A stretch of 64,000 nucleotides of DNA, taken from Litsea cubeba (lineage: Eukaryota; Streptophyta; Magnoliopsida; Laurales; Lauraceae). A program made the translations under genes and the position numbers. The notes beneath the pieces are model-generated. The model had not been told where the DNA came from and did not search any database. It worked only from the letters and a program-made list of their open reading frames with translations. The DNA lies in the NCBI GenBank assembly GCA_012931725.1, contig CM022951.1:75393905-75457904 (forward strand). The letters are read 5' to 3'. The number at the start of each line of letters is the position of its first letter. Positions within the stretch are counted from its first letter, which is position 1. Below, one piece after another: positions 1-14,158 of the stretch.

Positions 1-3000
1 TTGTTGTTTTATGGTAATTTCCAAAAAAAAATCAATAGATTTTGAACAGATCTGTTTCCCAAACTATGATATATATATACTAAATTCAAGGTTGATCTCA
101 ATTTTCAAATCAAAGAAATAGTCAATAACATTATAATTCTGTTTCAATTTTTTTTTTAAATGACAAGATGACGATAACATTTCCAAAGAATCGAATTGCA
201 TGAAAATAAAAAAAATATCCAATTAGATTTTCAAAATAAAAAATTCATTGTAAAGTGTTTTTTTTTCTAAGAAGTCTAGTTGTACAAACAAACATGTTAT
301 AAATTCTCAAGATAAGGGAATTCATGATAAAATGAGTTCATCTCGATTTACAGGAATTCAATTTCATGTGGACAAACTGGTCTTATCTTCCATGGCATAA
401 TGGGTTTCTTTTAAATGCTTAAAAATCTAGATCCATACTAATAGACTAGCTCAATCATATTTTTGCAATAATGAATTCATTTCTTTAAAATCCCTAACAA
501 TTTATTTCCATGCAAATAAGCAGGCCAGTTATATATTAAGAATAAGAAATTAGTTGTAAATTAATTCCTTATAACTCCTAAGAATTATTTTCATACAATC
601 AAATTACTTTAAGTAAGACAGGCAACTAAAACTTCATGAGTCATCCATTCTCACTATTTATCAATTAATGTGATTTTTGGTGTTAGGGCCCATAAAATGA
701 ACATTTTCGGATCATGGACAAAAAGACCAGATTTTTATTATAAAGAAATAGATAAATAATTAGTTTATCCTATTTGATGCTCACCTAATTCAAATTTCAA
801 AACTGATCATATAAACAGCCACTCTCAGTATATTAATTGAATCAGATTTCACTTCATCATGTAAAGGTGGGTTGTTCACATAAAGGTGGGCCACATTGGT
901 TGCAATTTACGCTATCACCCCTCACTAACCTGATAAGTTTTCATCCATTGCACTAACCATGACCATGACTGAGCCTGAATCTGAATTACAGGCCCAGGAC
1001 TAAATGGATCGGGTCAGGCCGATGTTCACTTACAAACAACTACGATAGCAAGATGCCCAACTGTAGGCTTGATATCTGAATGGGCCTGATGTGGATTAGG
1101 ACTGTTATGGCTCTGTTAAGCCATTAGAGCATGCATGGATGCCACCACCAATTGTCATGAAGTGATGTTGGGCTTGGTGTGTTTTATTAATGGTTGAGTT
1201 GGGTCACGTGTTGGGTCTGAAAGGCTGAGTTTGTCTGGGCTTGAACAAGCTTCGGCAAGGCCCAACATGAACAAACCTACTCTTTTACTTCATCCATCTA
1301 GAGAATGGAATAAGCTGTGACGTCCACTATATTATTACTGATTGTTCGATGTTGGTGCTTGAGACCGCACCTTAAATTGAGGCCTAATTTACAGTTGTCA
1401 GGCCTAATATTTGGGATCAGCATATGGGCATTAAGTTGGGCCCAGACCAACCCATTTGCCAAAAATAGTGCTATGTGGCCTACATATTTGGCCAGACAAA
1501 CCTATTGGCGATTTCCCTGTCCATTATTTATGAGGGCAAGACACTCAGATCAATTTATGGCTACGGGTCAAAAAAACACTGATCCTAATGCAAATATGTT
1601 TAGACCTAAATGTGTAGAGGAGCATAACTGTCACCTGGATATGTTGAGTTAGGGGTTACCCAGTTGGTTGGAAACATTGCCCTTCACCCACACATCCTGG
1701 GATTGATCCTATATTCCCTCATGTGTGTGTGTGTGAGTTTTCATCCCTATGTGTGTAGCAGTGTAGGTTCTCTCTCCCTGTTTGCACGGCCCCTCCTCCC
1801 CCATGTGTGTGGGTGCTCTCTCTTAATTTGCACCCGTGCTGTCATGGGTCCCAACTTACTTGGCTGGGGTACCAACATCAAAACTGTCACCTGGCTATTA
1901 GTGACACTGTCCTCACTCCCTCAAATGACAAAATGATGAAGAAATTGACATGTTTTGCTCACTCCAAATACATGAACTCTCTCATTTACTTGTCATGATT
2001 AGGGAATTGATTATCAGGTGGAAAGGGACCAATGTCTGTTACAGTGACCCGAGGGTTGATTTTGAGATTGGTAAGAAGGGGCATCTTTCTTTGGGTCCCA
2101 AAAGCAACCAAATTAAAGGGGGAAACATGCATCAAAAGCATACAAAAGTATCTCGAGATGTGGGTGGGGTAAAAAGCATGCTTGTTTCTTTCCAACGTAA
2201 AATAAAAGAACATCTAGTTGCCTTGTATGTGTAGAGAAACTTCCCTTCCCTTCTATTAAAATTATTATAAATCATCCCCAGCCTGTGTTGTGCTGACTCT
2301 CTTTAGTCCTTTGCTCCTTTCTAGAGACACAAGTAAAGATCACTTCTCTTTCTTCTAACATCAATTCATAACCAAGACCTGAAATCCATGACTTCAGATT
2401 ATTGCAACTTATTTCAGCACATGATAGGAGAGAAATTCACAGATAGGATGATTATCATTGCCCTCTAACCCAGGGCTTTTCTCACTTAATTGTATAGCTA
2501 AGAATTTCTTACGTCAGTTTGATATTAAGTGAGCTATCTGTAGATTTGAGAATTATATACCGTCCCCTTTTCACTGAAGATTTTCACATCCTATTGGAGG
2601 TTGGAAATGAGAATCTTGAAAACTAAGGATATTAGATTGTCCAATTCCTCAAAATTTATAATTATCAAACGTAGATTTTTCTAAAGATTTTGATAGCTAA
2701 ACATGGCCCAAGTGTTGTTCTCTCTATCCTTTCCAATTTGTATTCAGAAATCTTGGAGTGACCAATAAAAGTAAATGAGGATTGGGTTAAACTTGAGTTG
2801 AGCCAATACTCCATGCAACCTGACCAAATTGAGCCCTAAATACAGGACATTGTCTCCATCAAAGGAGCCCATTTCAATTTCCACGTAATTGAGAACTTTT
2901 CCTATTTTCAAATGTCAATAAAGGTGACATTGCCAAAATATTCGATCTTCTTCCTTTTTCTGTGTGGTGGAATAAGAATAGCTCTAAAGAAATACTCTAC

Positions 3001-3854
3001 CTGTAAAATATCCTCAAGAAAATATGACGTGGGACCCACATGTGTCATGCCATCGTCGTCAGAGGGATTTGATCCAGGTACAGGAAGACAGATGTGATCA
3101 TGTCAAAGAATGGGAATTTACACAGGCCGATTGGAATATTTTGACAATCACACTCGACTCCTTTGACCACAAGATAATGGCAGATGTTCTTTATGGATTG
3201 GCAGAGCTTGTCCAAAAAAAAAGAAGAAGATTAGATTTGGATTGATACCAAGAAAAGACCATTAAATCTAAGTCAATCTAATTAGCACGAAAACCCTCAA
3301 TTTTAATTTAATTGCAATTAAATCTAAACAAAATTATCATACTACTGACGTATAAGAAATTGTCTACTAATTGTAAGTCAAAGAAGTTGATCAGGAGTCT
3401 TTTAGATTAATAGAGGTAGTTAACCCTGAGACTTAAAATAGACAGTCAAACTATAGGCTGGTTATATTTAGAAAAAAATCTTGAGGGATTACTAAACGCA
3501 CCCATACTTGCAATCCGAAAAAAGTAAACAAAGACTTTCCATTGCTTGAACAGTTGCACTCAACAATCTTCGTATCCAATGAAACACTTGTACCATATTT
3601 TTGTCAACATTCTTATTTGTGCATCTTAGCAATGAATTTGAAAGAATCCCACTTCCAATCCAAGAAGTTTTCATGTAGGTATTAAAACAATCAAGTGGCA
3701 AGAAGCACTCCATCCCAATATTGAAGTGGAATTTAACCGTTGCCTTCAAATGCAAATAGAGAGTCAGGCCAAGGTGAAGTACTGAGCTTCAATTAAATGT
3801 GGCACAGTCCCAAGTTAGTGTACACAAAAGGGGTTGAGCTGCGCCATGCAGGCT
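1..3854. other. Gene-poor intergenic DNA
   Basis: I see no recognisable gene. The stretch is AT-rich. Parts near 840-1300 carry GGCCCA/GGGTCAGGCC-type words that recur in transposon-derived DNA elsewhere in the window. A minus-strand open stretch at 3492-3755 (87 codons) resembles no family I know and is probably chance. Confidence 0.5.
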
Positions 3855-4625
3855 TTAGTAGTAGTCCCTCTCCTCCCATAAAAAGGGCTCTTCTAGCTGT
3901 ATTCCGGCATCTGCTCCGGCCTCTATCCAGGACAAAGAGCAGTAATAAAATTCATCAGTAGGGGTGGTCAGGTTGCACTGAAGGTCGTGGAGGAGATCGG
4001 GCAGGTCGAATAACATGAGATCATCGTTGTCCTCTTTAGCTTTTATAGAAGAAGAAGAAGAAGAAGAAGAAGAAGAAGAAGAAGAAGAAGAAGAAGAAGA
4101 AGAAGAAGAAGATTCTTGAGATATCAAAGGCAGGTCAACAGGCTGATTTTGGACCAGGGGTTGAAGGCTCCTTGGCTCATCTAATAAGACCAAGTTGGCT
4201 GCTTTGGCTGCAGCAGCTTGAATATCCTTGGGTGAGGAGGAGGCCGGGCGGGGGAGCTGCGGCGCCATCTCAGGGAAATTGAGGTAGGCCGCTTGGCCTT
4301 TGATTGTGAGCGCGGCCACATCATGGGCCCGAGCTGCCATCTCCGGTGTGGCAAATGTCCCAAGCCAAATTCGTGACTTCTTCCTTGGCTCCCGGATTTC
4401 TGATACCCACTTTCCCCAATTGCGCATTCGCACCCCACGGTATGTTGGATGCCTGCCGTCGTTGCCACTCACCGGCCGCTTCTTACTCGTCTCATTACCA
4501 TTGGCATTAGCCATTGCCATCGAACTTGCATGAATTGAGATCTTATCACTTCGATCAGAATCTGAAGATGATGAGGATGAGGAAGATTTGTTACCCGCAC
4601 ATTCTTTGTTGGATGATGCTTCCAT
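3855..4625 (-). CDS. AP2/ERF transcription factor, DREB subfamily (A-4/TINY-like)
   Basis: This intronless gene encodes a 256-aa nuclear DNA-binding activator. One AP2 domain lies at about residues 61-118. It has the WGKWVSEIREP strand, including the valine typical of DREB proteins, then RIWLGTF, AARAHDVAAL and a C-terminal YLNFP. AP2 domains of this subgroup bind DRE/CRT-like GCC or CCGAC boxes in stress and growth promoters. A serine-rich N-terminus precedes the domain. A run of roughly 23 serines begins near residue 172. An acidic, leucine-rich tail (DLPDLLHDL) could be the activation region. I chose the ATG at 4625: the frame stays open to 4736, but that codon is TTG and the added residues look like translated 5' UTR. 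The nearest gene is DnaJ, about 2.9 kb away on the same strand. Family membership is secure; the exact orthologue is not. Confidence 0.93.
   Translation of the reverse strand: MEASSNKECAGNKSSSSSSSSDSDRSDKISIHASSMAMANANGNETSKKRPVSGNDGRHPTYRGVRMRNWGKWVSEIREPRKKSRIWLGTFATPEMAARAHDVAALTIKGQAAYLNFPEMAPQLPRPASSSPKDIQAAAAKAANLVLLDEPRSLQPLVQNQPVDLPLISQESSSSSSSSSSSSSSSSSSSSSSIKAKEDNDDLMLFDLPDLLHDLQCNLTTPTDEFYYCSLSWIEAGADAGIQLEEPFLWEERDYY
4047..4113 (+). repeat. (GAA)n microsatellite encoding poly-serine
   Basis: About 22 uninterrupted GAA triplets on the plus strand read as TCT serine codons in the minus-strand ERF gene. The pure triplet keeps frame when it changes length, so the serine tract is expected to vary between alleles. 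Confidence 0.95.
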
Positions 4626-7509
4626 GATGGAGGTTTTGGGTGTTGGGTGTAAGTTATGGAGAGAATTTGTAGTGGAGCACAAGTCCAAGTGCTGTGCTGA
4701 GCTTTTAATGACTGGCCATTGAATGGAAGGGGGCAAAAAAAAAAAGAGTATGGGCCCTCTCAGAAAAGGGCCACATGTGTGTATTCCTCACCAATAGGTA
4801 TTGTTTTTGGAGCAGTTTCTCTTTGACATCATGTCTTACCTTCCTTCTTTGTTCTTTGCCCTGGACTTTTCTCTTTGGCAGTAATTGCTGCATACATAAG
4901 AGGACATCTTTCATCTGTCTTTGTCCACAACTTGGCTCTGCATTTTGATTTAATAATTTATTAAATAGGGCTCCAAACATTCTCCTACCAACCCAATGGC
5001 AAGGGGGCCATTTGAACCATGAGATTCACATGAGATCAGGCCGCCCCATTGTTTACTGACCTTTAGCTCCACAATATTGACAGAGTTTCAAGGCAGTTCA
5101 ACCCAATCTACAATTTACTCAATTAGGAAAATCTATACAAGGATTTAACAAGACTGTACGTTAGTGGGCCTCCATACGCTTTAGTCCAGTCCATTTATAT
5201 CTGAGGCTTTCAATTAGGCCCATACCTGCATTTGTCTTCTTGTTTCAATATTTTGTATCTATCTATTCTATAAAATCATTTGATCAATCATAGCAAACTT
5301 ATGATTGAAATACACTTGGCAATAGAAAAGAACTGCCATATATAGAGTTGGCTTCTCAATAATTAGATGCGGTGTCTACTAGTTTTTGGCAATTACAGGG
5401 GGTCGATTATAGGAAATCAATGTCGGGATCGAACTTCAGATAATGTATATAATTAAACTCAATTAAATCCTAATGGGCCATCTTCTATCAATTATTCATT
5501 AATAAGGTATAAACAAATGTTACAAGTCGTCTTGTGGTTTCTGCATTAGGTACCTGAATGGGCCTTGCATCATGATCTACTTTCCAAGCAATTGCCATGG
5601 GTCCAAAACCTTCTTTATTCCTCAACGGTCAAAGAATAGTATTGTAGTGAGATAAAATTGCATAGCCAACCCTACTTTTTATTAATCAAACAAGATATTG
5701 CTGGGTTTGTATGGTCATGATTGATGTGCTTTTTAAGTACTCCACCATGTGATTAATATCACTTAGCCTTTTTGCATTAAAGCCAAATGCGGCACATTCT
5801 CATATTGATTAAAAAAAAAACCCTCGGCTTAAATTATTGTTTGATGATGCTTCTAGCCGTCAGCAGTTTTAAGTAAATTCAACTGGGCCACATTCTCTTT
5901 CTTAAAATAACCATCAGTTTAATGGTGTAACTTATATCAAGAGATCCTGGCAGTATTATCAACGATTTTCAGAGAATATTAGCTTTACTAATTCTTTAAT
6001 AGCTTCTCCAGTGAAAAGTGTTTCCCCATTATATATAGTTATCTTTTCAAGGATGCAGCTTAACTAATCCTTATTTTTATACTCTTGCATGTATTAACAC
6101 TCCCTAATCTTTTCATTTTGGCCATTTTCGTTGTAAGAAAAGAATAATTCAACTGTGTTTATTGAATTAGGAAAAATTAGATCTTTATTATTAATGGGTT
6201 CTTGTTTTCTTACGCTTAAATTGTTTTACAGGAGCCTTAAGAAATGTAAGGCTGACAAAAATGGAGTATTAATGGATCATTATGGATTCTGGACTGATAC
6301 TATGGAAGAAAAAAAAAAAAAAAGACCATGGGAGAAACTGGTACAGATTAGGCAAATCATACATATCATCAGACCTTTGAAACCATAGAATAGCTTAAGG
6401 TTGTTTCTGTTCTCATGATACCTGACGATAACTCGCATTCATGATACCTGATGATGACTTGCATATTGTATCCACGCACTTTTTTTTTTTTTTTTAATCA
6501 ATGTGGGGTATTTTATTGAAGGCCTGGGCTGAAATTCGCATAGGTGAAAATTCCTCTAAGGCCCAAACTGGTTATGTATGTGGTTAGAGCCCACTATGAT
6601 GCACAGCTGGCACCTGTCAGAACCGTCTTTGGAACCCACATTATTTCCCTGCTTGGTTTGGCAAACTCGGAGCCACTAATCACATTTGGGCTCGCCCATG
6701 TCAAGGTCTTAAATAGCAATATGCATCAATTTAGTGATGACATATTAGATAACATTATCCAATGTATAATGCAGCATAATCAATATAGTATATGATAATA
6801 TACTTAATCTTTAGTCGGGCCTGGGTCCAGCACGAACCCAACTCGTATACATCCTTAGCCATAACGCCACCAAGTAGGAAAAGCCAACCAGGTTAGCCTA
6901 GTAGATAGACAGCAAGTTGAGGTGGGTTGAGGCAAAGCTTAACCTGAAAACCTGTCTCTTCCAGCTGGTGGGATAAGTTTGAGCTCTTCGTTATCTACTT
7001 TTGTTTGTTTAACCATCGTCGTAATTTTCATGTTAAGTACTACAGAAGGTCCAACCCAACCTCATTAGCAACAGTAATTACATTGTGGATGCTAAATACC
7101 GATTAAGGCAGCGCAAATACACCTTACAGAATCATAATCTTGCCAAAGCAATCAGATCCAATCTTTGCTGACTTCTCATGATCTGCAATCACTGGGGATG
7201 AGAAACAAAAACTATCAGATTTCAAGAAAAAACTTCATCAAATCAGTAAGACCCTAAAGCCTAATGCTACTACACCCACTAAAGTAAATAACCAATTTCA
7301 GAATGGTTCAGACATCTCAAGATTGTAGTAGGAGTAATAAAAAGAAATCCCCATTAAAACAAGAAAAACATCATCTCAAAGACATTGCAAGCTCAGAACT
7401 GGCAAGAGTTCCTGCTACTATTTGGACAGCAACCACGGAAATTTATAAATAAAAAAAAAAAAAACTGCAACATCAATGCAAGCTCTATTTGTCTATTCAT
7501 GCAATGGGG
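4626..7509. other. Intergenic region between the ERF and DnaJ genes
   Basis: This holds the ERF promoter and 5' UTR (about 4626-5000) and, at the far end, the 3' UTR of the minus-strand DnaJ gene (about 7380-7509). I see no other gene. Poly-A/T runs occur near 5810, 6310 and 6480. The segment at 6800-7000 has GGGCCTGG/GGTTGAG words typical of degraded transposon DNA. Confidence 0.5.
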
Positions 7510-10500
7510 CTACTGCTGTGCACACTGCACCCGCGGCCCTGATGGCTCATCGTCCTCATCATATGCTTCCTGCGGCTGCTGCTGCTGCTTCCGCCTCAGC
7601 TCTTCCTCCATATTGACATCGTGTAAATTAGTCTCTTCACACTCATCCAGCTCCATTGCTGACAAGTGGTTGCCTGGTCTTAGGGGTAGAATCGTCTCCA
7701 AAGTGCGGCATTGGTCTAGGGAAAGCGCTCCAGAGTCTGGAAACTCCACATTGAACTGGATATACAGGCGACCCTTCATGAATGGCCTCTGATGGTGAGG
7801 CATCCCTTCATCATTTATTGCCTTGTGTTGGCCTGGGTTGACATGATTTGAGAGAAACCATGGTAAGACAATAGAAGAAGGGTATTTGCTGAAAAGGAAA
7901 ACATTCGTGCCAACACTCCAATTGTCAAATATGTCTGAGTCAAACTTCCCCATGTGGTTGATCATTCACTGGAAAGGTCCCTCTATGAATTACCCAATGG
8001 CCACAATATGTATAAATGATTTTAACTCCACCTTCTCTTTGTTCTGATGACTGCAGTGGCATTGGTTTCTGCCATCTTTTGTCTGACTGGGCAGTTCAGT
8101 TAGATACCCAACCACTTGGATAGTTCTGTATGTGCATCACAGTGAAATTCAATTTCTAAACCCACATGGCCCATCAAGTGATAGGCCTCAGTTCAAATGC
8201 AGTACACCATCAAAGATGCAGCACTGACATTAGATTTCCCAACTGCTGATAAATATAGAAAACCCATACCTGGTTTGATGACTTCACCCGGATTGGATTT
8301 GATGAGCAGCTGTCTCCCGTCAAGATGAGTTAAGGCAAATTGGAAGCCGCAAAGAGCCTCAGTCAGGCTGAGTGTATGTTCAACATACAAATCGTCAAGC
8401 TTTCGTTTAAACTTAGGATGATCCTTCAATTGCAACACGAAAACAATGTCGCCAGTTACCGTATCAGGCTGCAGATGGAGCCATTACAGTTATTAGAACA
8501 GGATATTGAAAGAAGTCAGAATTACAGGCAAAGAAAGTAGAGAGAATAACAGCAGATTACATAACAAGTAACAGATGCATGCTCTAAAATATTCTACAAT
8601 AACCAAAGCTGAAAATACATGAAACTTACAGCCTCATCAGCTTCTCCCTGGAATACAATTTTCTGACCATGCTGCATTCCTTTCTCAACATGCACCTCCA
8701 GCACCTTCTTCTCCTGAGTAACTTTGTTTCCTTTGCATTGAGTGCATTTGTCCTTATCACTAATTACTTCACCTGCATTTATGATGTGTTACAAAGAAAG
8801 ACAACTTGCAGTGAAGAACAAATGGAACTATTAAGAGAGTATTTGTCTTCACCTGAGCCTTTGCATTCATTACAAACATGTTGCATCTGTTGGATCATGC
8901 CTGGCCCAATGCGGCGAGTAGAGATTTTCATCCCAGTACCTTGACATCCATAACATCTCCCTGACGCACCACTCTTTGAGCCTTTCCTGAAATCATATGC
9001 AAAGTAAAAGATCATATGTAATTCCAAAGATCATATCTCATATATTCCCAAAAATAAAGTAATATCACTAATGAATAAAAAAAATTAGAAAATCAGATGG
9101 TTGGAAACTTAGAACATTCAAAGGGCAGCATTTTTCTATGGTATAATCCATTTATTATGGGGCCACCACATAAATGGTGGGCAACAACATGGGGGCCCCA
9201 CAAAAAGTGTAAAATCAGCAAATGATTCAGTAGAACATTGTAAATTTACTCCACAGTAATCTGAACAATTTTTCACAGAGAAGTGAATGCCAAAGGGAAA
9301 CATCAGAGTGCTTTCACATCCAAATGGTATTATGAACTAGACTGTAGAGCTAAAACATTTTTAATAAATATGTAAGCATTTCAGATACAGTCCCAAAAGA
9401 AAATTCACTTGGTTTGGAGGAACTTTTTTCCATTTTCTCTACTCAATATTTCTACATATAGTTTTTCTTTCTTATTAAATCAACTTAAAGATTGCTCTCT
9501 TTCTGTAACTGACTTAGGTGGGCTAGTATACCATGACAGTAAATATTAACCACCCTAACCACAACATCGATGTTCTCCCATCTGACAATCACTGCACGGT
9601 AAAATGAAACTTCACTGCCCTAGATTAAAATCAATAAAACAGAATCACCAGTCTCCACTGCTCTATTAAGTAGGATGGTCATATCTGGGCAAGCTCAGGC
9701 CTGGGAAAGATAATAGCTGTGTGCTTAGGCCTGTGCCTGGCTGGACCCAAGCCTTATATTCTGGCCCGATAATGGGGCCGGGCTGGCTTGAGATACTTGA
9801 CACAAGGGAAGATAAAATTTTGCAAGTGGGCAGGGTCCGGGTCAGCTTTTAGTCTGGTAGCCTGCATTTGGGTCTGAATGATAGACCCAACACTATATGA
9901 ACTAGGCTTGCACAAGCTTCATCCACACCAGTCCACAAACAGATTAAACATCCATCACCACACACACAAAGATATCCAAACAAAACACGAATCACACACG
10001 TGAGCACACACACATGCACACATGCACAAGTAGGTTCAACAGAAGACAGTAAATTAATTACCCTTTGCATTTTGGACACAACACATTCCTAGTTAAAGAT
10101 AGCTTCTTTGATGCTCCATTATATAAGTCTTCTAAAGAAACCTTCAAACTGTGAACTACATCATCACCCTGTTTCTGCCGCCGTCCTCTCGAGCTACCAC
10201 CTAGACCATTGGGATCAACATCATACAATAATGATCAGAGCTAGAAAAAGGAGAAGAGAAAAAGTAAAATAAATCTCCATTGCTCACCCCCAAAAGCTCC
10301 TCCCCCAAAGAAAGACTCAAATATATCAAAAGGATTATGAGAGCCACCGCCTCCACCCATTCCCTCTTTAAGGGCATCTTCACCATATTGGTCATAGATT
10401 CCCCTTTTCTCAGGATCACTAAGAACTTCATAAGCCTGAGACAACTCCTTGAACTGTAATCCAAAAACAAAACCAACATATATATTGTAAATGATGAGAA

Positions 10501-12716
10501 GTTAATACAGAAATATCTAAACTAGATGAAAAGTGCTTGAGTCACCACACGCAGATATGCATGCTCATACTTTTAACATTAGAAGCATTACAGATACCTT
10601 CAAGCATGTGCATGCTCATTCATTGACACTCGGTAAAGGAAGGTTCCCCAAAGTTGCAAACTCAGTCCAGTGCTCAACTGAGTATTTTGAGTACACAAAC
10701 CCTGTTTAGCATTCAAACTTTTTGAGTACTCAACTACATATTCGCAAGAGAGAGGAAGAGAGAGAAGGAAGGGGAAGGGAGGGAGGGAGGGAGGGAGGGA
10801 AGGGGGGGCCTTATTTTTCTTGTTCATAATTAGATAAACTGGAAGTTCATGGCTCACTTCGAGTTAAGTAGTAGAACCTTTTAAGAGAGCTCACTTCTTG
10901 CTCATAACTAGATAAACAGGAATTTTGCTCATGGCTTGCTTAGAGTAAATAGAAATTTTCAAGCTGGCCCATTGCTGGGATAAGGCTCAGTCCTTTTTTT
11001 TTTTTATGCTTTTAATTCTGATTGAAGGTTCAAACAATATTAACTTTTAACTCAACAAGAGTCTTGGTGAAGTCTGTCTTGTTATATTGTTTCAATGACT
11101 CCCAAAGTACCTGAATTTTTATTTTGTCACTATTTTTTGAAATAACAAGGGCAAATGCCAGGTTGCAAAGAAAGCTGAAAGTGGATATCAGGAAACAAAT
11201 TAAAAAAAGAAGAAGAGAAATTAGAGAACTGATGCAGCCCAAGATGTGTCAACCAGAATTAGGCCCAAAGTAAAGATGCATTAAGAGCTCTACCAAACCC
11301 CAGCAGGGAATAGCACATATAGAATCATGTAATTGTGCTACTAAACCTTTTTTAATTAGGAATCCCTATTTTGTATGTAGCTTTGTGCTCCATGTTTTTC
11401 TTCAGCCAGATACTAGTCATACTACACTACATCTCTAGTATCCTCCTGCAAGACCCTCAAAAGCTTGAGGTTCCTATGCATCTGCATTGCAGCTGGAGCA
11501 TACCTGTTGTATAGTGCACTTGCAATATGTCAGGACGCCTACTAAATGGCTTCTTTGTATGTTCTAATCAATTAATTTGACGACCACAAGGATAGCTTCT
11601 CCCTCTATGGTCTTTTACTGATTTCCCCTTTCTCAAAAAGAATTGGGTGGGCATCACAATGGACCCTCCTATGTCTTTATTTGAAGCCGGGCAGTATTGC
11701 AGATCACCATAGTCAGGAAATTATCTATTGGGATAGTATGGATGTGCACTCATAATAATTGTCTTTATCTCTTTAGATTCTTCTACTGGTGATTAAAACT
11801 AAATTATATTACATTAGACATGTGTCAAAAATCACTCTAGATACATTGCATCTATGTGAGTTCTAAACTGGCCTCTAATAAGTAAAGAGATCAACATAAA
11901 TAGAAAATTCCCCATCCATGGTGGACTCTCTAACCTTCTTCATTATTCTTCTCCTCTTTCATTTTTGTTACTCCACCATTTTTGTGCCTCAACATGTGTC
12001 ATGCCAAAGCCCAAAAGAATGTGGATTGGTATTAGACAAGCAGTCAGCTAAAGAAAAAGTCAAACCAGGAAATAATGAATGAGTCCCATCGAAATGCGCC
12101 TCAACTTGTCCAATGTTGGTTTTTTTTCTTTTTCTATCATGAACTCCAGGTTAACTCTTCTAAGAAAAGATATCTTGGCAAATAAGGAAAAAAAAAACTA
12201 ATTACAAAAATTTCCAGAACTTCAACAGTACAATATTAATAGAAATAAAGATTTCTATTTTATTGAATGAATTCACTGCTTTTTCTTAAAAAAAAAAAGA
12301 GAGAGAGAGGGGCGGTATAGAATGAAGAAGTCCCATCGAAATGCGCCTCAACTCATCCAATGAATGAATTCACTGTTTTTTCCAAAAAAAAAAAAAAGGG
12401 AAGGGGGGCACCGGATGAAATGGGGAACAAAAATTAAATGCAACGTTGCCAACTGCCAAGTGTTCAGGTATGAACAAATGCAAATAAAGACAAGTGTATA
12501 GAGTTGAAAAAGGGATTAAAGCAACTGAATTAGAGTTGAGAGATAGGGGTGGGGGTGGTGGCTAACCTTCTCAGGGTCTCCGCCTTTATCAGGGTGGTTC
12601 TTTATGGCGGCTTTTCTGTATGCTTTCTTTAGCTCATCCTGGCTCGCACTGTTTGAAACACCAAGGATGTCATAGTACTTGGAGTTGTCACTCTTCTTCG
12701 GAGCACGCCCAAACAT
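7510..12716 (-). CDS. DnaJ homologue (type-A HSP40 co-chaperone), complete
   Basis: Seven coding exons (12716-12567, 10453-10288, 10200-10062, 8986-8853, 8772-8630, 8468-8270, 7832-7510) join in frame through GT-AG introns to 417 aa, the usual size for plant DnaJ/ANJ1 proteins. The J domain has its HPD motif at residues 41-43 and stimulates the Hsp70 ATPase. A Gly/Phe-rich linker follows (GGGGGSHNPFDIFESFFGGG). Four zinc-finger repeats come next (CPKCKGKG, CYGCQGTG, CNECKGSG, CTQCKG), then the two C-terminal substrate-binding domains. The protein ends in CAQQ, a CaaX farnesylation signal, which implies partial membrane attachment from the cytosol. I see no broken exon. Some introns carry repeat remnants, for example GGGCC-rich DNA at 9660-9880. 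Confidence 0.96.
10746..10806 (+). repeat. Purine-rich GA/GGGA low-complexity tract in a DnaJ intron
   Basis: About 60 bases of GAGAGA passing into GGGA repeats and a G run. It lies in the first coding intron of the DnaJ gene. Confidence 0.85.
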
Positions 12717-13314
12717 ATTTGATATGATTCAATTTAAAAAACAACAGCTTAAGAGTGAACCACAACAGCTTATCTTAAATACTGCTTTCCTCTCCTTTAG
12801 TGTGTCTGGATACTCCAATGTTAAAAAAAAAAAAAGAGAGAGAGAAAATTTTAAAGTATGAAAATAAACTGATGATACTACAAAAGCTATTAGTAGCAAC
12901 TAGCAACAACCGGTCTATTTCTTAGGATGCTTAATGTGGCAGTATTCCAAGGAAAAGAGAATAATTTGGAAATGGAAGCCCATAAAGAGATGAAAAGAGT
13001 GTAACAGGTATTTAGAAAATTGCATTCAATTTCTGGACACGCCCATTCTCAGATTCTACAACAAAATGTGGTATAACTTACAAGAAAAAAGAAATTCTGC
13101 CAACATATTTTTCCCTTCCTTGTTCCTCTACAAACCAATCTCTTAAAATTCCAAAAGAAACAAAGGGAAAAAAAATACTAAGACATTTATAATAAACAAT
13201 CATCGCAATCACCTAAGCCTTATGCCATCAACCTGGGTTTCATTTAATGCATTGTAAAAGAACAACTGGGTACGACTATATTCTTTCTGAGCTGTCATGC
13301 ACACAACGCAATTG

Positions 13315-13358
<44 letters not shown>

Positions 13359-13686
13359 TTACGGGGCCCAACTAGCAACCCATCCAAACCTAGTAACTAA
13401 TAGGAAACCCCCTGATAATCACATATCTCAAGGATCGACACACATTCGAATGGATTGAACCGTTGGATCGAGGGTTGAATATTTTTTTGAATATGAAGCC
13501 ATTAAACTTGTGGGCCATGGATGAAGGGGTTAGGGACATGGGTTTGGGGTCAAACTTGATACTTAGGGTATTCTCACATAGATCTTTCCATCCCCCCTGG
13601 TTCCATCCCCAAATGGGGCCCACAATTGAGCCCTACAAAAAAGTTCTCATATAATATGTGAGAACTAGTTCTCACCTGAATATTAC

Positions 13687-13726
<40 letters not shown>

Positions 13727-14119
13727 TCTCTGCCAGGCAGGCCCTTTATAGAGATCTTGGGCAGTTTCTAAGATTTCTTGTTCACCAGTCACCAATACAC
13801 AAATCCAATAAATTATTTCAAGAGAACTAATTGATGAAGACAAACTAACCAGTCACCATTACAATTGTTCTGACTGCAACCTGTTTAATTGTAGTAAAAT
13901 CTAGGAATGGGCTCCGAGGTTCCCTCTACCTTTGAATTCTCACAGACAGTGAACCACTCTGCTCATATGGTGGCACTGCAGTCAAATTGAATGAGTGACC
14001 AAAAAAAAATCCCCACCATCCAATGGTGGATCTCATCATCGATACCACCAAGGAGAGAGATCTCGCTCACTACAAAAATCTTAAATCAACAACCAATAAA
14101 CATCCAAAACAAACACACA

Positions 14120-14158
<39 letters not shown>

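Noticed and set aside
4626..4736. N-terminal extension of the ERF protein
   Set aside because: The frame is open, but the outermost codon is TTG and the residues do not resemble ERF N-termini.
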